From Aeromonas eucrenophila (GTDB lineage: Bacteria > Pseudomonadota > Gammaproteobacteria > Enterobacterales > Aeromonadaceae), in NCBI RefSeq assembly GCF_000819865.1, contig NZ_CDDF01000003.1, forward strand, positions 58,632 to 122,631: a stretch of DNA of 64,000 nt, written 5' to 3'. This document shows, piece after piece, positions 35,711 to 49,108 of this stretch; the first letter of the stretch is position 1, and each line of letters begins with the position of its first letter. The position numbers were made by a program, and so were the translations under genes. The notes beneath the pieces were generated by a model. It was not told the DNA's origin. It searched no databases and saw nothing but the letters and a program-made list of their open reading frames with translations.

Positions 35711-35814
35711 TCCTGAATTGGCTGATGATCACAAAATGAGCTCGCATTGTTTCAAATGAAGCATTCCATCCATTAGCATGACTTCATATTGTCAATGCTT
35801 GGTAAGAGGGTTCT

Positions 35815-36702
35815 ATGGATTATGCATTGTGCCAGCAGACTGGAATTACATACTCCGCTACTGATTTTTCGATATTGTCTCCTGAGCATCAAAAAAAGCT
35901 AAAAGCAGGTCTTGTATGTAAAGGATGTGGCGATGTTGCATGGTTCCGTTCTGCAACTAACCCTCTTGCTAAAGTGAAAAGGGCTGCTCACTTTAACTCC
36001 CACCACTATAATTCTGAGTGTCAATATAGAACATCATATGTGCTTATTGAAGATGAAACTGATGGTGAACTTTCCACGGCAGGTAAAATCCCATTAGTAA
36101 CGGAGTACGTTATTAATTTGGATGATAAGATTGGCGGCATTTTAGCTGACATATCGTATGACCAAATACCTGAAGCGGAGTTTGTAGTTAAACCTAGCGG
36201 TGGAGCTATAGGAAAAGGGGCTGGTGTCAAAAATGAAACTGAAGCAAACAAAAGTTTGCGTCAAATTTTATCTTACCTAAAAAGATTCCCTGAATTTAGG
36301 CAATCAGACAAGCAAGTTAGATTGTTTTCTGATGCTGGTAGACTAAAGGTTGACGGAAAAATAAAGAATCTTGTTGTTTCATTTGATGAAGTCGACGACT
36401 CCATGGATGACAATAAATATAGACTATTCTGGGGGGTTATTGTTGATGCCCAAGATGAAACTCTTGATGGTGGTCTATGGCTAAATGCAAGTGAATCGAG
36501 GAAAGGTGTCAGCATAAAAATATTTAGAGATATAAAAGAAAAGTTCATCTCATCTTTCCACTTAAAAAGCCTCGATGACTTACAGGGAGCATATGTATTA
36601 GTTGCTGGGCAGGTACATTATTCTCCTTCCACAGGAAAACCTACCATTTATTGTGCCATTGTCAATTTTATTACAGTTCAAAAATACAAAGAATCACAAT
36701 AG
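35815..36702 (+). CDS. Unknown protein with CoiA-like zinc ribbon
   Basis: A 295-residue protein. Residues about 35-70 contain CKGCGDVAWF...AHFNSHHYNSEC, a CxxC...HxxxH...C arrangement like the zinc ribbon heading CoiA-type competence proteins and some nuclease-linked proteins. The remainder shows no motif I can name; the C terminus (GAYVLVAGQVHYSPSTGKP) could be an OB-like strand set. Base composition is much lower in G+C than the neighbours, with AT-ending codons, pointing to recent transfer. It lies between REP copies 4 and 5. Confidence 0.75.
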   Translation: MDYALCQQTGITYSATDFSILSPEHQKKLKAGLVCKGCGDVAWFRSATNPLAKVKRAAHFNSHHYNSECQYRTSYVLIEDETDGELSTAGKIPLVTEYVINLDDKIGGILADISYDQIPEAEFVVKPSGGAIGKGAGVKNETEANKSLRQILSYLKRFPEFRQSDKQVRLFSDAGRLKVDGKIKNLVVSFDEVDDSMDDNKYRLFWGVIVDAQDETLDGGLWLNASESRKGVSIKIFRDIKEKFISSFHLKSLDDLQGAYVLVAGQVHYSPSTGKPTIYCAIVNFITVQKYKESQ

Positions 36703-36758
36703 TGTGATTTAGTTGCCGATAGAGATGTTATACCAACTCAATGTAATATAAATTTTTA

Positions 36759-37331
36759 ATGGAGTATAACGTGATTCAACAACACTTGTCCTTAGTACCA
36801 GTTAAGATTCAAGAGGTTGATAGTATTAGCATGGGGGTTTTACCCAATGGTGAAACATTCCTTTCTCTCCAAGGCTTAGCCAAGTTCTGTGGTTTAGCTC
36901 CCAGTTCGGTTATACAACTAGCTCAAGACTGGGCGGCTGGTGATGCGCAAGGTAGAACTCGGGGACAACAGTTAACAGAACTGATTAAAGAGTGGACCGA
37001 GTCTGATTCAGTCCCCGATAGTTTATATGTTGAAATTGATAGTCATAACTCTATAACTGGTGTAATTCATGCTGTGCCAGAACAGATAGTGATGGCAATT
37101 ACTGATTATTATGCCCACTACGCTCAAACAACCAAGTTAGAAGCAATTCAGAATTATAGGAAGGCAGCAAAATTAGGCCTGCGAAAATATATACATGAGC
37201 GGTTGGGTTATAATGAAAAGGACGTATTTGCTGAAAGCTGGAGACTATTTCAAGAGAGAGTCCTTAGTAATGAATCTCCGAAGGGATTTTTACTATGTTC
37301 GATGAAGCTACAACTATTATTGCGTCCTTGA
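36759..37331 (+). CDS. N-terminal part of a frameshifted phage-type protein
   Basis: Reading frame of 190 residues. Its N-terminal third, GETFLSLQGLAKFCGLAPSS, looks like a small DNA-binding domain of the KilA-N/antirepressor kind found in phage proteins. The middle (VPEQIVMAITDYYAHYAQTT, LGLRKYIHERLGY) is helical. After SPKGF the frame runs into random residues, while the -1 frame continues sensibly as FFTMFDE. The true start may be GTG at 36771, which has GGAG upstream. Low G+C like its neighbour. Resembles, from memory only, phage-encoded defence proteins of the BstA type. Confidence 0.6.
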   Translation: MEYNVIQQHLSLVPVKIQEVDSISMGVLPNGETFLSLQGLAKFCGLAPSSVIQLAQDWAAGDAQGRTRGQQLTELIKEWTESDSVPDSLYVEIDSHNSITGVIHAVPEQIVMAITDYYAHYAQTTKLEAIQNYRKAAKLGLRKYIHERLGYNEKDVFAESWRLFQERVLSNESPKGFLLCSMKLQLLLRP

Positions 37332-37681
37332 TTCGCAATAATATTGCAGTTGATGATTCAATTATGCCAGATGGTAGTTTAGGAATCCATTGGGCAAAAC
37401 ATTGGAAAACTAGTCAACTAGCAGCGATACATGGTGAAAGAATTAAAATACATCATAAATACCCAGAGTCATATCGCCTGCTAGATCCTGAGATTAATGC
37501 ATATCCAATAAGTGCATTGTCTGAGTTCAGAGCATGGTTTCAAAACATTTACTTACCAGAGAAATACCCGGCTTACATAAAAAGGAAAGTCGGTGATGGT
37601 ACTGTTAAGTTGGAATCTATGCCTCTTCTTCTCGCAGCAGTGATGCCGCCAGATGTGACCAGTAAAATTCTAATAAATTAA
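37295..37681 (+). CDS. C-terminal part of the frameshifted phage-type protein
   Basis: Frame of 128 residues starting MFDEATTIIASLIRNN, in the -1 phase relative to the preceding frame and overlapping it by 37 bases. It has no ribosome-binding site of its own. With one extra T in the TTTTT run at about 37286-37290 the two would join as a single protein of about 300 residues reading ESPKGFFTMFDEATTII. The part includes an ISALSEFRAWF and YLPEKYPAYIKRK block. Either a real inactivating deletion, a sequencing slip, or slippage. Confidence 0.6.
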   Translation: MFDEATTIIASLIRNNIAVDDSIMPDGSLGIHWAKHWKTSQLAAIHGERIKIHHKYPESYRLLDPEINAYPISALSEFRAWFQNIYLPEKYPAYIKRKVGDGTVKLESMPLLLAAVMPPDVTSKILIN

Positions 37682-37695
37682 TTTTCATCCCGTCT

Positions 37696-37731
37696 GTAGT
37701 TTCTAACGGCGAAGCGTATTCTGACGATCGC
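37696..37731 (+). repeat. REP-like element, copy 5 (degenerate)
   Basis: TGTAGTTTCTAACGGCGAAGCGTATTCTGACGATCG region; several mismatches to copy 3. Right border of the low-G+C block. Confidence 0.6.
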
Positions 37732-37763
37732 GTCATTAAGACTGTCTTGATAACTGATATGAA

Positions 37764-37791
37764 AACCAACCCGGCCTAAGCCGGGTTGGTT
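37764..37791. terminator. Perfect 12-bp hairpin after uvrD
   Basis: AACCAACCCGGC-CTAA-GCCGGGTTGGTT. On the minus strand it is followed by TTCATATC; it lies 20 bases past the uvrD stop and likely ends uvrD and the opposing transcript. Confidence 0.7.
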
Positions 37792-37810
37792 ATATCAAAA
37801 GGTGGGAAAA

Positions 37811-39982
37811 TCAGAGCGCTTCCAATCTGGCATAGGCGGTCACCAACCACTTAGCGCCGACGTCGTCGAACTGGATCTGCACCCGGCTCTGGGGGCCGAC
37901 CCCTTCGAAGTTCAGCACTATCCCTTCCCCGAATTTCGGGTGCAGCACCCGCTGGCCGAGCTTGATGCCGCTGGCGTCGAAGCTCTGCTGCACCTCGTTC
38001 TGGCTGAAGCGGCCGTACTGGGTGGGGCGGCTGACCTGGGTGCGCAGCCGGATCTCTTCGAGGCACTCGGCTGGCATCTCGCGGATGAAGCGGCTCGGCT
38101 TGTGGAACATCTCGCGACCGTAGATGCGGCGGCTCTCCGCATAACAGATGTAGAGCTTCTCCATGGCGCGGGTCATGCCCACGTAACAGAGGCGGCGCTC
38201 CTCCTCGAGGCGGCCCGACTCCTCGGTGGATTGCTGGCTCGGGAACATGCCCTCCTCCACCCCCACCAGCAGCACCAGCGGGAACTCCAGGCCCTTGGCG
38301 CTGTGCAGCGTCATCAGCTGCACCGCATCGGCGTATTCGTCCGCCTGATTCTCACCGGACTCCAGCGCCGCGTGGGCGAGGAAGGCGGAGAGATCGCTCA
38401 TGTCTTCCAGCTCGTCCGGGCGCTGGTACTGGCGGCAGGCCGTCACCAGCTCATCCAGGTTCTCCACCCGCGCCTGGGACTTCTCCCCCTTCTCCGCCAG
38501 ATACATGGCCTTGAGGCCGGAATGCTGGATGGCGATGTCCGCCTGCTGATGCAGGGGCAATAAGGAGACCTGCTCCTCCAGCGCGTCGATCAGCTCGACG
38601 AAGCCGCGCACCGCGTTGCCGGCGCGGCCGGTCAGCACCTTGTCGTTCAGCAGTGTCTTGGCGGACTGCCACAGGTTCTGGCCCTGATCGCGGGCGTTGT
38701 TGCGCAGGATCTCCAGAGTGCGCTCACCTATGCCCCGGGTCGGGGTGTTGACGACCCGCTCGAAGCTGGCGTCGTCGCCTCTGTTGTTGATGAGGCGCAG
38801 GTAGGCCATGGCGTCCTTGATTTCTTGGCGCTCGAAGAAGCGCAGGCCGCCGTAGATGCGGTACGGCATGGCGTCCTGCATCAGCGCCTCTTCCAGCACC
38901 CGCGACTGGGCGTTGGAGCGGTAGAGGATGGCGCAGTCGGCCAGCAGGCCGCCCTTCTCCTTCCAGTCCTTGAGCCGGCCGACCACGAAGCGGGCCTCGT
39001 CCACCTCGTTGAAGGCTGCGTAGAGCGAGATGGGATCCCCCTCGGCCCCTTCGGTCCACAGCTCCTTGCCGAGCCGCTCCGAGTTGTTGGCGATGACGCA
39101 GTTGGCGGCTTTCAGGATGTTGGCGGTGGAGCGGTAGTTCTGCTCGAGGCGAATGGTCTCGGCGCCCTGATAGTCAGTCAGGAAGCGCTGGATGTTCTCT
39201 ATCTTGGCGCCGCGCCAGCCGTAGATGGACTGGTCATCGTCGCCGACTATCATCACCCGGCCGCTGTCGCCCGCCAGCATCCGCAGCCAGGCGTACTGGA
39301 TGCCGTTGGTGTCCTGAAACTCGTCCACCAGTATGTTCTGGAAGCGATCCCGGTAGTGCTCGAGGATGTGGGGTTTGTTCAGCCACAGCTCGTGGGCGCG
39401 CAGCAACAGCTCGGCGAAGTCCACCAGCCCGGAGCGATCGCAGGTCTCCTGATAGGTCTTGTAGATCTGCTGATAGGTGCGGGTGACGGGGTCGCCGTAG
39501 AGGTCGATGTCGCCGGGGCGCAGCCCTTCATCTTTCTTGCCGTTGATGTAGCCCATCACGGCGCGGGGAGCCCAGTGCTTCTCGTCTAGGTTCAGCGCCT
39601 TGAGCACCCGGCGGATCAGGCGGTACTGATCGTCGGAGTCGAGGATCTGGAAGTCTTGCGGCAGGCCAGCATCCAGATGATGGGCCCGCAGCAGGCGGTG
39701 GGCGATGCCGTGGAAGGTGCCTATCCACATGCCGCGCACGCCGTCCCCTATGACCTTCTCGACCCGACCGCGCATCTCGGCGGCGGCCTTGTTGGTGAAG
39801 GTCACGGCGATGATGGAGAAGGGTGAACAACGTTCCACCTGCATCAGCCAGGCGATGCGGTGCACCAGTACCCGGGTCTTGCCCGAACCGGCACCGGCCA
39901 GCACCAGCAGATTGCTGCGGGGCGCCGCAACGGCATCTCTTTGCTTGTCGTTGAGCCCGTCGAGCAGGGTCGAAACGTCCAT
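37811..39982 (-). CDS. uvrD: DNA helicase II UvrD
   Basis: 3'-5' superfamily 1 helicase for nucleotide excision and mismatch repair. The 723-residue protein has Walker A AGAGSGKTRVLVHR near residue 27, motif II DEFQDTN, GDDDQSIYGWRGA, motif IV LEQNYRSTANIL, VQLMTLHSAKGLEFPLV, and the UvrD C-terminal segment LGQRVLHPKFGEG. That C-terminal tail separates UvrD from Rep and PcrA paralogues. ATG at 39982 follows CAGGAG. A LexA box overlaps the promoter, so it belongs to the SOS response. Confidence 0.96.
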   Translation of the reverse strand: MDVSTLLDGLNDKQRDAVAAPRSNLLVLAGAGSGKTRVLVHRIAWLMQVERCSPFSIIAVTFTNKAAAEMRGRVEKVIGDGVRGMWIGTFHGIAHRLLRAHHLDAGLPQDFQILDSDDQYRLIRRVLKALNLDEKHWAPRAVMGYINGKKDEGLRPGDIDLYGDPVTRTYQQIYKTYQETCDRSGLVDFAELLLRAHELWLNKPHILEHYRDRFQNILVDEFQDTNGIQYAWLRMLAGDSGRVMIVGDDDQSIYGWRGAKIENIQRFLTDYQGAETIRLEQNYRSTANILKAANCVIANNSERLGKELWTEGAEGDPISLYAAFNEVDEARFVVGRLKDWKEKGGLLADCAILYRSNAQSRVLEEALMQDAMPYRIYGGLRFFERQEIKDAMAYLRLINNRGDDASFERVVNTPTRGIGERTLEILRNNARDQGQNLWQSAKTLLNDKVLTGRAGNAVRGFVELIDALEEQVSLLPLHQQADIAIQHSGLKAMYLAEKGEKSQARVENLDELVTACRQYQRPDELEDMSDLSAFLAHAALESGENQADEYADAVQLMTLHSAKGLEFPLVLLVGVEEGMFPSQQSTEESGRLEEERRLCYVGMTRAMEKLYICYAESRRIYGREMFHKPSRFIREMPAECLEEIRLRTQVSRPTQYGRFSQNEVQQSFDASGIKLGQRVLHPKFGEGIVLNFEGVGPQSRVQIQFDDVGAKWLVTAYARLEAL

Positions 39983-39990
39983 CACCACTC

Positions 39991-40006
39991 CTGTTTATTT
40001 ATACAG
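39991..40006. promoter_or_regulatory. LexA (SOS) box of uvrD
   Basis: CTGTTTATTTATACAG fits the CTGT-N8-ACAG consensus exactly. It lies 9 bases upstream of the uvrD start codon, over the leader. Confidence 0.85.
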
Positions 40007-40269
40007 GCGGCGATTATACGGCCTGCGGAGCCAGAGACCAAATCGACATGCGGGGGGCACCGGCACGGCCCGAAGTGGCAGGGATGCCATGCCACAAATT
40101 GGCGCCAATGGAAGCTAGCTTTTTCACCGCTTGATTAAAACGATTGCGCACAACCATATGAATATAAACAAAAATGTCATTTGACCCCTATTAATCACAG
40201 AATTTAATTCTGAAAACGACGTCAAAAACAAACACTTATAAAGCAAATTGCTTATATTTCAAACCGTTA

Positions 40270-40285
40270 ACGCAAACGTTTTTCC
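40270..40285 (+). promoter_or_regulatory. PurR box upstream of the nucleoside importer
   Basis: ACGCAAACGTTTTTCC agrees with the PurR consensus at 13 of 16 bases, including the core GCAAACGTTTT. Sited about 110 bases before the BMP gene. With the purE box it suggests that import and synthesis of purines share one repressor. Confidence 0.8.
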
Positions 40286-40393
40286 TTTATGATCTCCTTG
40301 ACCCACAATCTGGCTCACTTACAGTTAGCCAGCGTGCTATATGACCTGCCCAGGCAGGTTGTGGACCCTCACATAACAATCAAGGATACGATC

Positions 40394-41392
40394 GTGACTA
40401 AAGTGCTCAAGCTGGCCACCGTTGCCGCCTTCACCCTCGCTGCCCTTTCCGCTCAGGCAGCTTCCGAGCCCGCCGTCATCTATGACACCGCTGGCAAATT
40501 CGACAAATCCTTCAACGAAGCCGTGTTCCGCAATGGCGTCGAAGTCTACAACAAAGACAAGGGCGTCAAGGTCAAGGAGTTCGAACCCCAGAACGAGGCC
40601 CAGCGTGAGCAGGGCCTGCGTCGTCTGGCCAGCCGTGGCAACGGTCCCATCGTCGCCGTCGGCTTCAACATGGGCTCCGCGGTAGAAAAAGTCGCCACCG
40701 AATTCCCGAACACCCAGTTCACCATCATCGACATGGTGGTCGACAAGCCGAACGTACAGTCCCTCATCTTCAAGGAGCATGAAGGTTCCTTCCTGGTGGG
40801 TGCACTGGCTGCCATCGCCTCCAAGACCGGCAAAGTCGGCTTCGTGGGCGGCATGGACATCCCGCTGATCCGCAAATTCCAGTGCGGCTACGAGCAGGGC
40901 GCCAAGTACATCAATCCGAAGATCGACGTATACCAGAACATGACCGGCTCCACCCCGGCCGCCTTTGCTGACCCGGCCAAGGGTGCCGAACTGGCCAAAT
41001 CCCAGTTCGCCAAGGGCGCCGACGTGGTCTATGCCGCCGCCGGCGGTACCGGTATCGGTGTCTATCAAGCCGCCAAGGACGAAGGCAAGCTGGCCATCGG
41101 CGTGGATTCCAACCAGAACCACCTGCAACCTGGCACCATGCTGACTTCCATGGTCAAAGACGTTGGCATGGCCGCGTACAAGTCCTGGGATGACGGCGCC
41201 AAGGGCACCTGGAAACCGGGTATCCAGACTCTGGGTCTGGCCGAAGGTGGTGTGGATTGGGCTATCGACGAGAACAACAAGGCGCTGATCACCCCGGAAA
41301 TGAAAACCAAGGTTGATGCCATCAAGGCCGACATCATCGCCGGCAAGATCAAGGTGCATGACTACATGAGCGACAACAGCTGCAAATACTGA
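40394..41392 (+). CDS. BMP-family nucleoside-binding lipoprotein-like protein
   Basis: A 332-residue periplasmic substrate-binding protein of the BMP/Med family (PnrA-like), which bind purine nucleosides. Signal peptide TKVLKLATVAAFTLAALSAQA; body with YDTAGKFDKSFNEAVF, GFNMGSAVEKVA, GKVGFVGGMDIPLIRKF and AAAGGTGIGVYQAA. There is no lipobox cysteine at the cleavage site, unlike Gram-positive homologues. The start is GTG at 40394 with AAGGA upstream; the 35 earlier codons lie in the leader. First gene of the ABC importer set. Confidence 0.9.
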   Translation: MTKVLKLATVAAFTLAALSAQAASEPAVIYDTAGKFDKSFNEAVFRNGVEVYNKDKGVKVKEFEPQNEAQREQGLRRLASRGNGPIVAVGFNMGSAVEKVATEFPNTQFTIIDMVVDKPNVQSLIFKEHEGSFLVGALAAIASKTGKVGFVGGMDIPLIRKFQCGYEQGAKYINPKIDVYQNMTGSTPAAFADPAKGAELAKSQFAKGADVVYAAAGGTGIGVYQAAKDEGKLAIGVDSNQNHLQPGTMLTSMVKDVGMAAYKSWDDGAKGTWKPGIQTLGLAEGGVDWAIDENNKALITPEMKTKVDAIKADIIAGKIKVHDYMSDNSCKY

Positions 41393-41420
41393 GTCAGCAC
41401 TACTACGCTCAAACCTGATG

Positions 41421-41446
41421 ACCGGCCCACAGGGGCCGGTTTTTAG
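41421..41446 (+). terminator. Attenuator-like terminator after the BMP gene
   Basis: ACCGGCCC-ACAG-GGGCCGGT then TTTTTA. Located between the binding protein and the ATPase genes, it probably lowers expression of the transporter subunits relative to the abundant binding protein. Confidence 0.75.
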
Positions 41447-41472
41447 TTCCAATTTCATGACCGGACGGAATC

Positions 41473-43037
<1,565 letters not shown>

Positions 43038-43041
<4 letters not shown>

Positions 43042-44156
43042 GCCAAGCACGTATCCCTGCCTGGATATCCGTGGGCGTGTTGCCCGCGGTCAACATACTG
43101 CTGGCCTTCCTGGTGTCGGCCATCTTGTTCTATTACCTCGACATTAACCCGGTCGATGCCGCCAAGATCATGTGGTACGGCGCCTTCGGCACCGGCGAGG
43201 GGATAGGCTTCACCCTCTACTACGCCACCGGTTTCATCTTCACCGGTCTGGCGGTAGCGGTGGCCTTCCACGCCGGCCTGTTCAACATCGGCGGTGAGGG
43301 GCAGGCCTATATCGGCGGCCTCGGCGTCGGCCTGGTCTGTCTGCTGCTCGGTGACGTGCTGCCGTTCGCGCTGCTGCTGCCGCTGGCCATCATCGCCGGC
43401 GGTCTGTTCGGTGCGGCCTGGGCCTTCATCCCGGCCTGGCTGCAAGCCAAGCGCGGCAGCCACATCGTTATCACCACCATCATGTTCAACTTCATCGCCG
43501 CCTCCCTGATGGCTTACCTGCTGGTCGACGTCTTCAAGCCACCAGGATCCATGGCCACCGAGAGCAAGGTGTTCGCCGTGGCGAGCTGGTTGCCGAAGAT
43601 GAGTGAGCTGGCGGCCGGTTTCGGCGTGGCCATGCCCAACAGCCCGCTGAACATCAGCTTCTTCTGGGCGCTGATCTGCGCGGTGCTGGTCTGGGTCTTC
43701 ATCTGGCATACCCGCTGGGGCTACGAGATCCGCTCGGTCGGCGCCAGCCAGAGTGCCTCCGCCTACGCGGGCATCTCCTATCCCAAGGTGGTGATCCTGG
43801 CCATGGTGATCTCCGGCATGCTGGCGGGCTTCTTCGCCCTCAACGTGCTGCAGGGTGAGCTGCACCAGATCAAGTTGAACTTCGTGGAAGGTTTCGGCTT
43901 CACCGGTATCGCGGTGGCGCTGATGGGACGCAATCATCCAGTCGGCGTCATCATCGCCAGCCTGCTGTTCGGCTTCCTCTATCAGGGCGGCGCCGAGCTC
44001 AGCTTCGAATTCGGGGTGGATCGCAACATCGTCGTGGTGCTGCAGGGTCTGGTGATCCTGTTCTGCGGCGCCCTCGAGCACATGCTGCGCCCGCGCATCG
44101 AGCAGGCTTATCTGGCCTTCGCCAACCGTTCAGCCGCGCAAGTCAAAGGAGCCTGA
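43038..44156 (+). CDS. Nucleoside ABC transporter permease 1
   Basis: A 372-residue permease of the BPD_transp_2 family (YufP/NupB-like), about eight to ten helices, with the FNIGGEGQAYIGGLG motif typical of this importer class. ATGA overlap with the ATPase gene indicates coupled translation. Five bases separate it from the next permease. Confidence 0.92.
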
Positions 44157-44161
44157 CCATC

Positions 44162-45127
44162 ATGTTCGAAACATTGATTCTGATGCTGGATGCGACTATC
44201 CGTACCGCACCGCCGCTCATCCTGGCGGCTATGGCGGGGATGTTCTGCGAACGATCCGGGGTGGTCAACATCGCGCTGGAAGGCAAGCTGCTGGCGGCGG
44301 CCTTCGCCAGTGCGGCGGCAGCGGCGGTCTCCGGCTCGGCCTGGATCGGCCTCGGCGCCGGGGTGGGTGTCTCCATCCTGTTCGCCCTGTTGCACGGCTT
44401 CTCCACCATCACCCACCGCGGTGATCAGGTGGTGAGCGGCATGGCCATCAACATACTGGCGGCCGGCCTGACCGTGACCCTCGGCCGTTACTGGTTCGAT
44501 CAGGGCGGTCAGACCCCGGCTCTGTCCGGTGCGGCCCGCTTCGCCCCCATCGATCTGCCCTACGCCAAGGAGCTGTATGACGTGCCGGTTATCGGCCAGC
44601 TCTACAGCGAGCTGCTGAGCGGTCACTCCCTGCTGGAGTACGTGGCCTTCGCCGCCGTGCCGCTGGCCTGGTGGGTGCTGTTCCGTACCCGTTTCGGCCT
44701 GCGTCTGCGCGCCGTGGGTGAAGCCCCGGCCGCGGTCGATACCGCCGGCATCTCTGTAGTGCGCATGCGTTACACCGCGCTCATCATCGGCGGCCTGCTG
44801 GCCGGCATAGGTGGCACCTACCTGGCCGTGGCCCAGACCGCTCAGTTCATCCCGAACATGAGTGCGGGCAAGGGCTTCATGGCGCTGGCGGCGCTGGTGT
44901 TCGGCAAGTGGAAACCCTGGAGCGCCATGGCGGCCTGCCTGCTGTTCGGCTTCCTCGACGCGGTCGCCATCCGGTTGCAGGGGGTCAGCATCGGCGACTT
45001 CCCGATCCCGGTACAGGCCATCGAGGCGCTGCCTTACATCCTGACCGTGTTCCTGCTGGCCGGTTTCATCGGCAAGGCGGTGGCACCCAAGGCACTCGGC
45101 ACCCCCTACGTCAAGGAACGGGAATAG
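44162..45127 (+). CDS. Nucleoside ABC transporter permease 2
   Basis: A 321-residue permease (YufQ/NupC-like), about eight to ten helices. It has the VVNIALEGKLL motif, the counterpart of the glycine motif in permease 1, and GFMALAALVFGKWKP near the C terminus. Last gene of the operon; followed by a strong terminator at 45151. Confidence 0.92.
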   Translation: MFETLILMLDATIRTAPPLILAAMAGMFCERSGVVNIALEGKLLAAAFASAAAAAVSGSAWIGLGAGVGVSILFALLHGFSTITHRGDQVVSGMAINILAAGLTVTLGRYWFDQGGQTPALSGAARFAPIDLPYAKELYDVPVIGQLYSELLSGHSLLEYVAFAAVPLAWWVLFRTRFGLRLRAVGEAPAAVDTAGISVVRMRYTALIIGGLLAGIGGTYLAVAQTAQFIPNMSAGKGFMALAALVFGKWKPWSAMAACLLFGFLDAVAIRLQGVSIGDFPIPVQAIEALPYILTVFLLAGFIGKAVAPKALGTPYVKERE

Positions 45128-45150
45128 CTTCCCATCTATGCAAACAATGC

Positions 45151-45179
45151 AAAAGGCCCACGAAAGTGGGCCTTTTTTT
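45151..45179 (+). terminator. Terminator of the nucleoside importer operon
   Basis: AAAGGCCCAC-GAAA-GTGGGCCTTT followed by TTTTG. Closely follows the permease 2 stop. Confidence 0.9.
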
Positions 45180-45204
45180 GCGTGGTTCATCACCCCCTGG
45201 CGCC

Positions 45205-46904
<1,700 letters not shown>

Positions 46905-47810
46905 TTAGCCGATGGGCCGCACCAGCACGGGCTGGGCGGGTGCGCTCAGCCGCTCGGCGAGATAATCCACCAGCAGCCGCACCTTGGGGGAGAGGTGGCG
47001 ATTGTGGGGATAGAGCGCCCAGATCCCCTCCTCCGGCGCCCGTAGCTCGGGCAGCAACTCGATAAGCTCCCCCTGTGCGAGGTGGTCGCTCACGTAGTAG
47101 TCCGGCAACTGGATGATGCCGATCCCCTTGAGCGCCGCATCCAGCAAGGCGTGGCCGCTGTTGCACTGCAGCACGCCGCGCACCCGTGCGCTGTGGGGGC
47201 GACCGTCCAGGGTGAAGTGCCACTCGTCCCCGTTGCCCACCAGGCAGCGGTGGCGAGCCAGCTCGGACAGGCTGTTGGGCATGCCGTGGCGGGCGGTGTA
47301 GGCCGGCGAGGCGCACACATAGGGCACCCGCTTGGCCAGCTTGCGCGCCACCAGGCTCGAGTCCTTGAGATGGCCGAGCCGGATCGCGAGATCGAAGCCT
47401 TCGTGCACCAGATCCAGCAGCTGGTTGGTGAGGTTGAGGGTCACCTCCAGCTGGGGGAAACGCACCATGAAGTCGTTCACCAGCGGGGCGATGCGGCTCT
47501 CGCCGTAGGAGACGGGGGCCGTGATGCGCAAGCTACCCTGCGGCACCGCCTGATGGCGCCCCAGGGCCAGCTCGGCCTCGTACAGGTTGTCCAGCAGCTG
47601 GCGGCAGTGGCGAAAATAGATCTCACCGAGCTCGGTGAGCCGCACCTGACGGGTGGTGCGCAGCAGCAGCTTGGCCTGCAGCCGGTCTTCCAGCTGCGCC
47701 ACCTGGCGGCTGACCTGAGCCACCGACACCCCCAGCTTGCGCGCCGCCGGGGTGAAGCCCCCCTGCTCCGCCACGCTGACAAACTCACAGATCCCTTCCC
47801 AGCCGAACAT
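46905..47810 (-). CDS. LysR-family regulator divergent from frmA
   Basis: A 301-residue LysR protein with helix-turn-helix FTPAARKLGVSVAQVSRQVAQLE and an effector domain (SYGESRIAPLVNDFM, DLAIRLGHLKDSS). It lies 118 bases from frmA in divergent orientation, so it probably controls formaldehyde detoxification. In E. coli that role belongs to FrmR, a different family; no FrmR is seen here. Confidence 0.9.
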   Translation of the reverse strand: MFGWEGICEFVSVAEQGGFTPAARKLGVSVAQVSRQVAQLEDRLQAKLLLRTTRQVRLTELGEIYFRHCRQLLDNLYEAELALGRHQAVPQGSLRITAPVSYGESRIAPLVNDFMVRFPQLEVTLNLTNQLLDLVHEGFDLAIRLGHLKDSSLVARKLAKRVPYVCASPAYTARHGMPNSLSELARHRCLVGNGDEWHFTLDGRPHSARVRGVLQCNSGHALLDAALKGIGIIQLPDYYVSDHLAQGELIELLPELRAPEEGIWALYPHNRHLSPKVRLLVDYLAERLSAPAQPVLVRPIG

Positions 47811-47880
47811 TATTACCTATCTGTAAAAGTGATTTGATATTTCGCCTTATTATCACCAAATCGATGGGAAACTACACTGA

Positions 47881-49056
<1,176 letters not shown>

Positions 49057-49108
49057 TCCCATCACGGCCCCGCCCATCGATGAATGTGCGGGGCTGAGGA
49101 GTTCGTCG

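Noticed and set aside
35815..37681. Prophage
   Set aside because: Two or three genes only, no integrase, structural or lysis genes, and no attachment-site duplication was seen.
40289..40393. Longer N terminus for the BMP protein
   Set aside because: The extra residues precede a textbook signal peptide and lie over the leader just downstream of the PurR box; GTG at 40394 has a good binding site.
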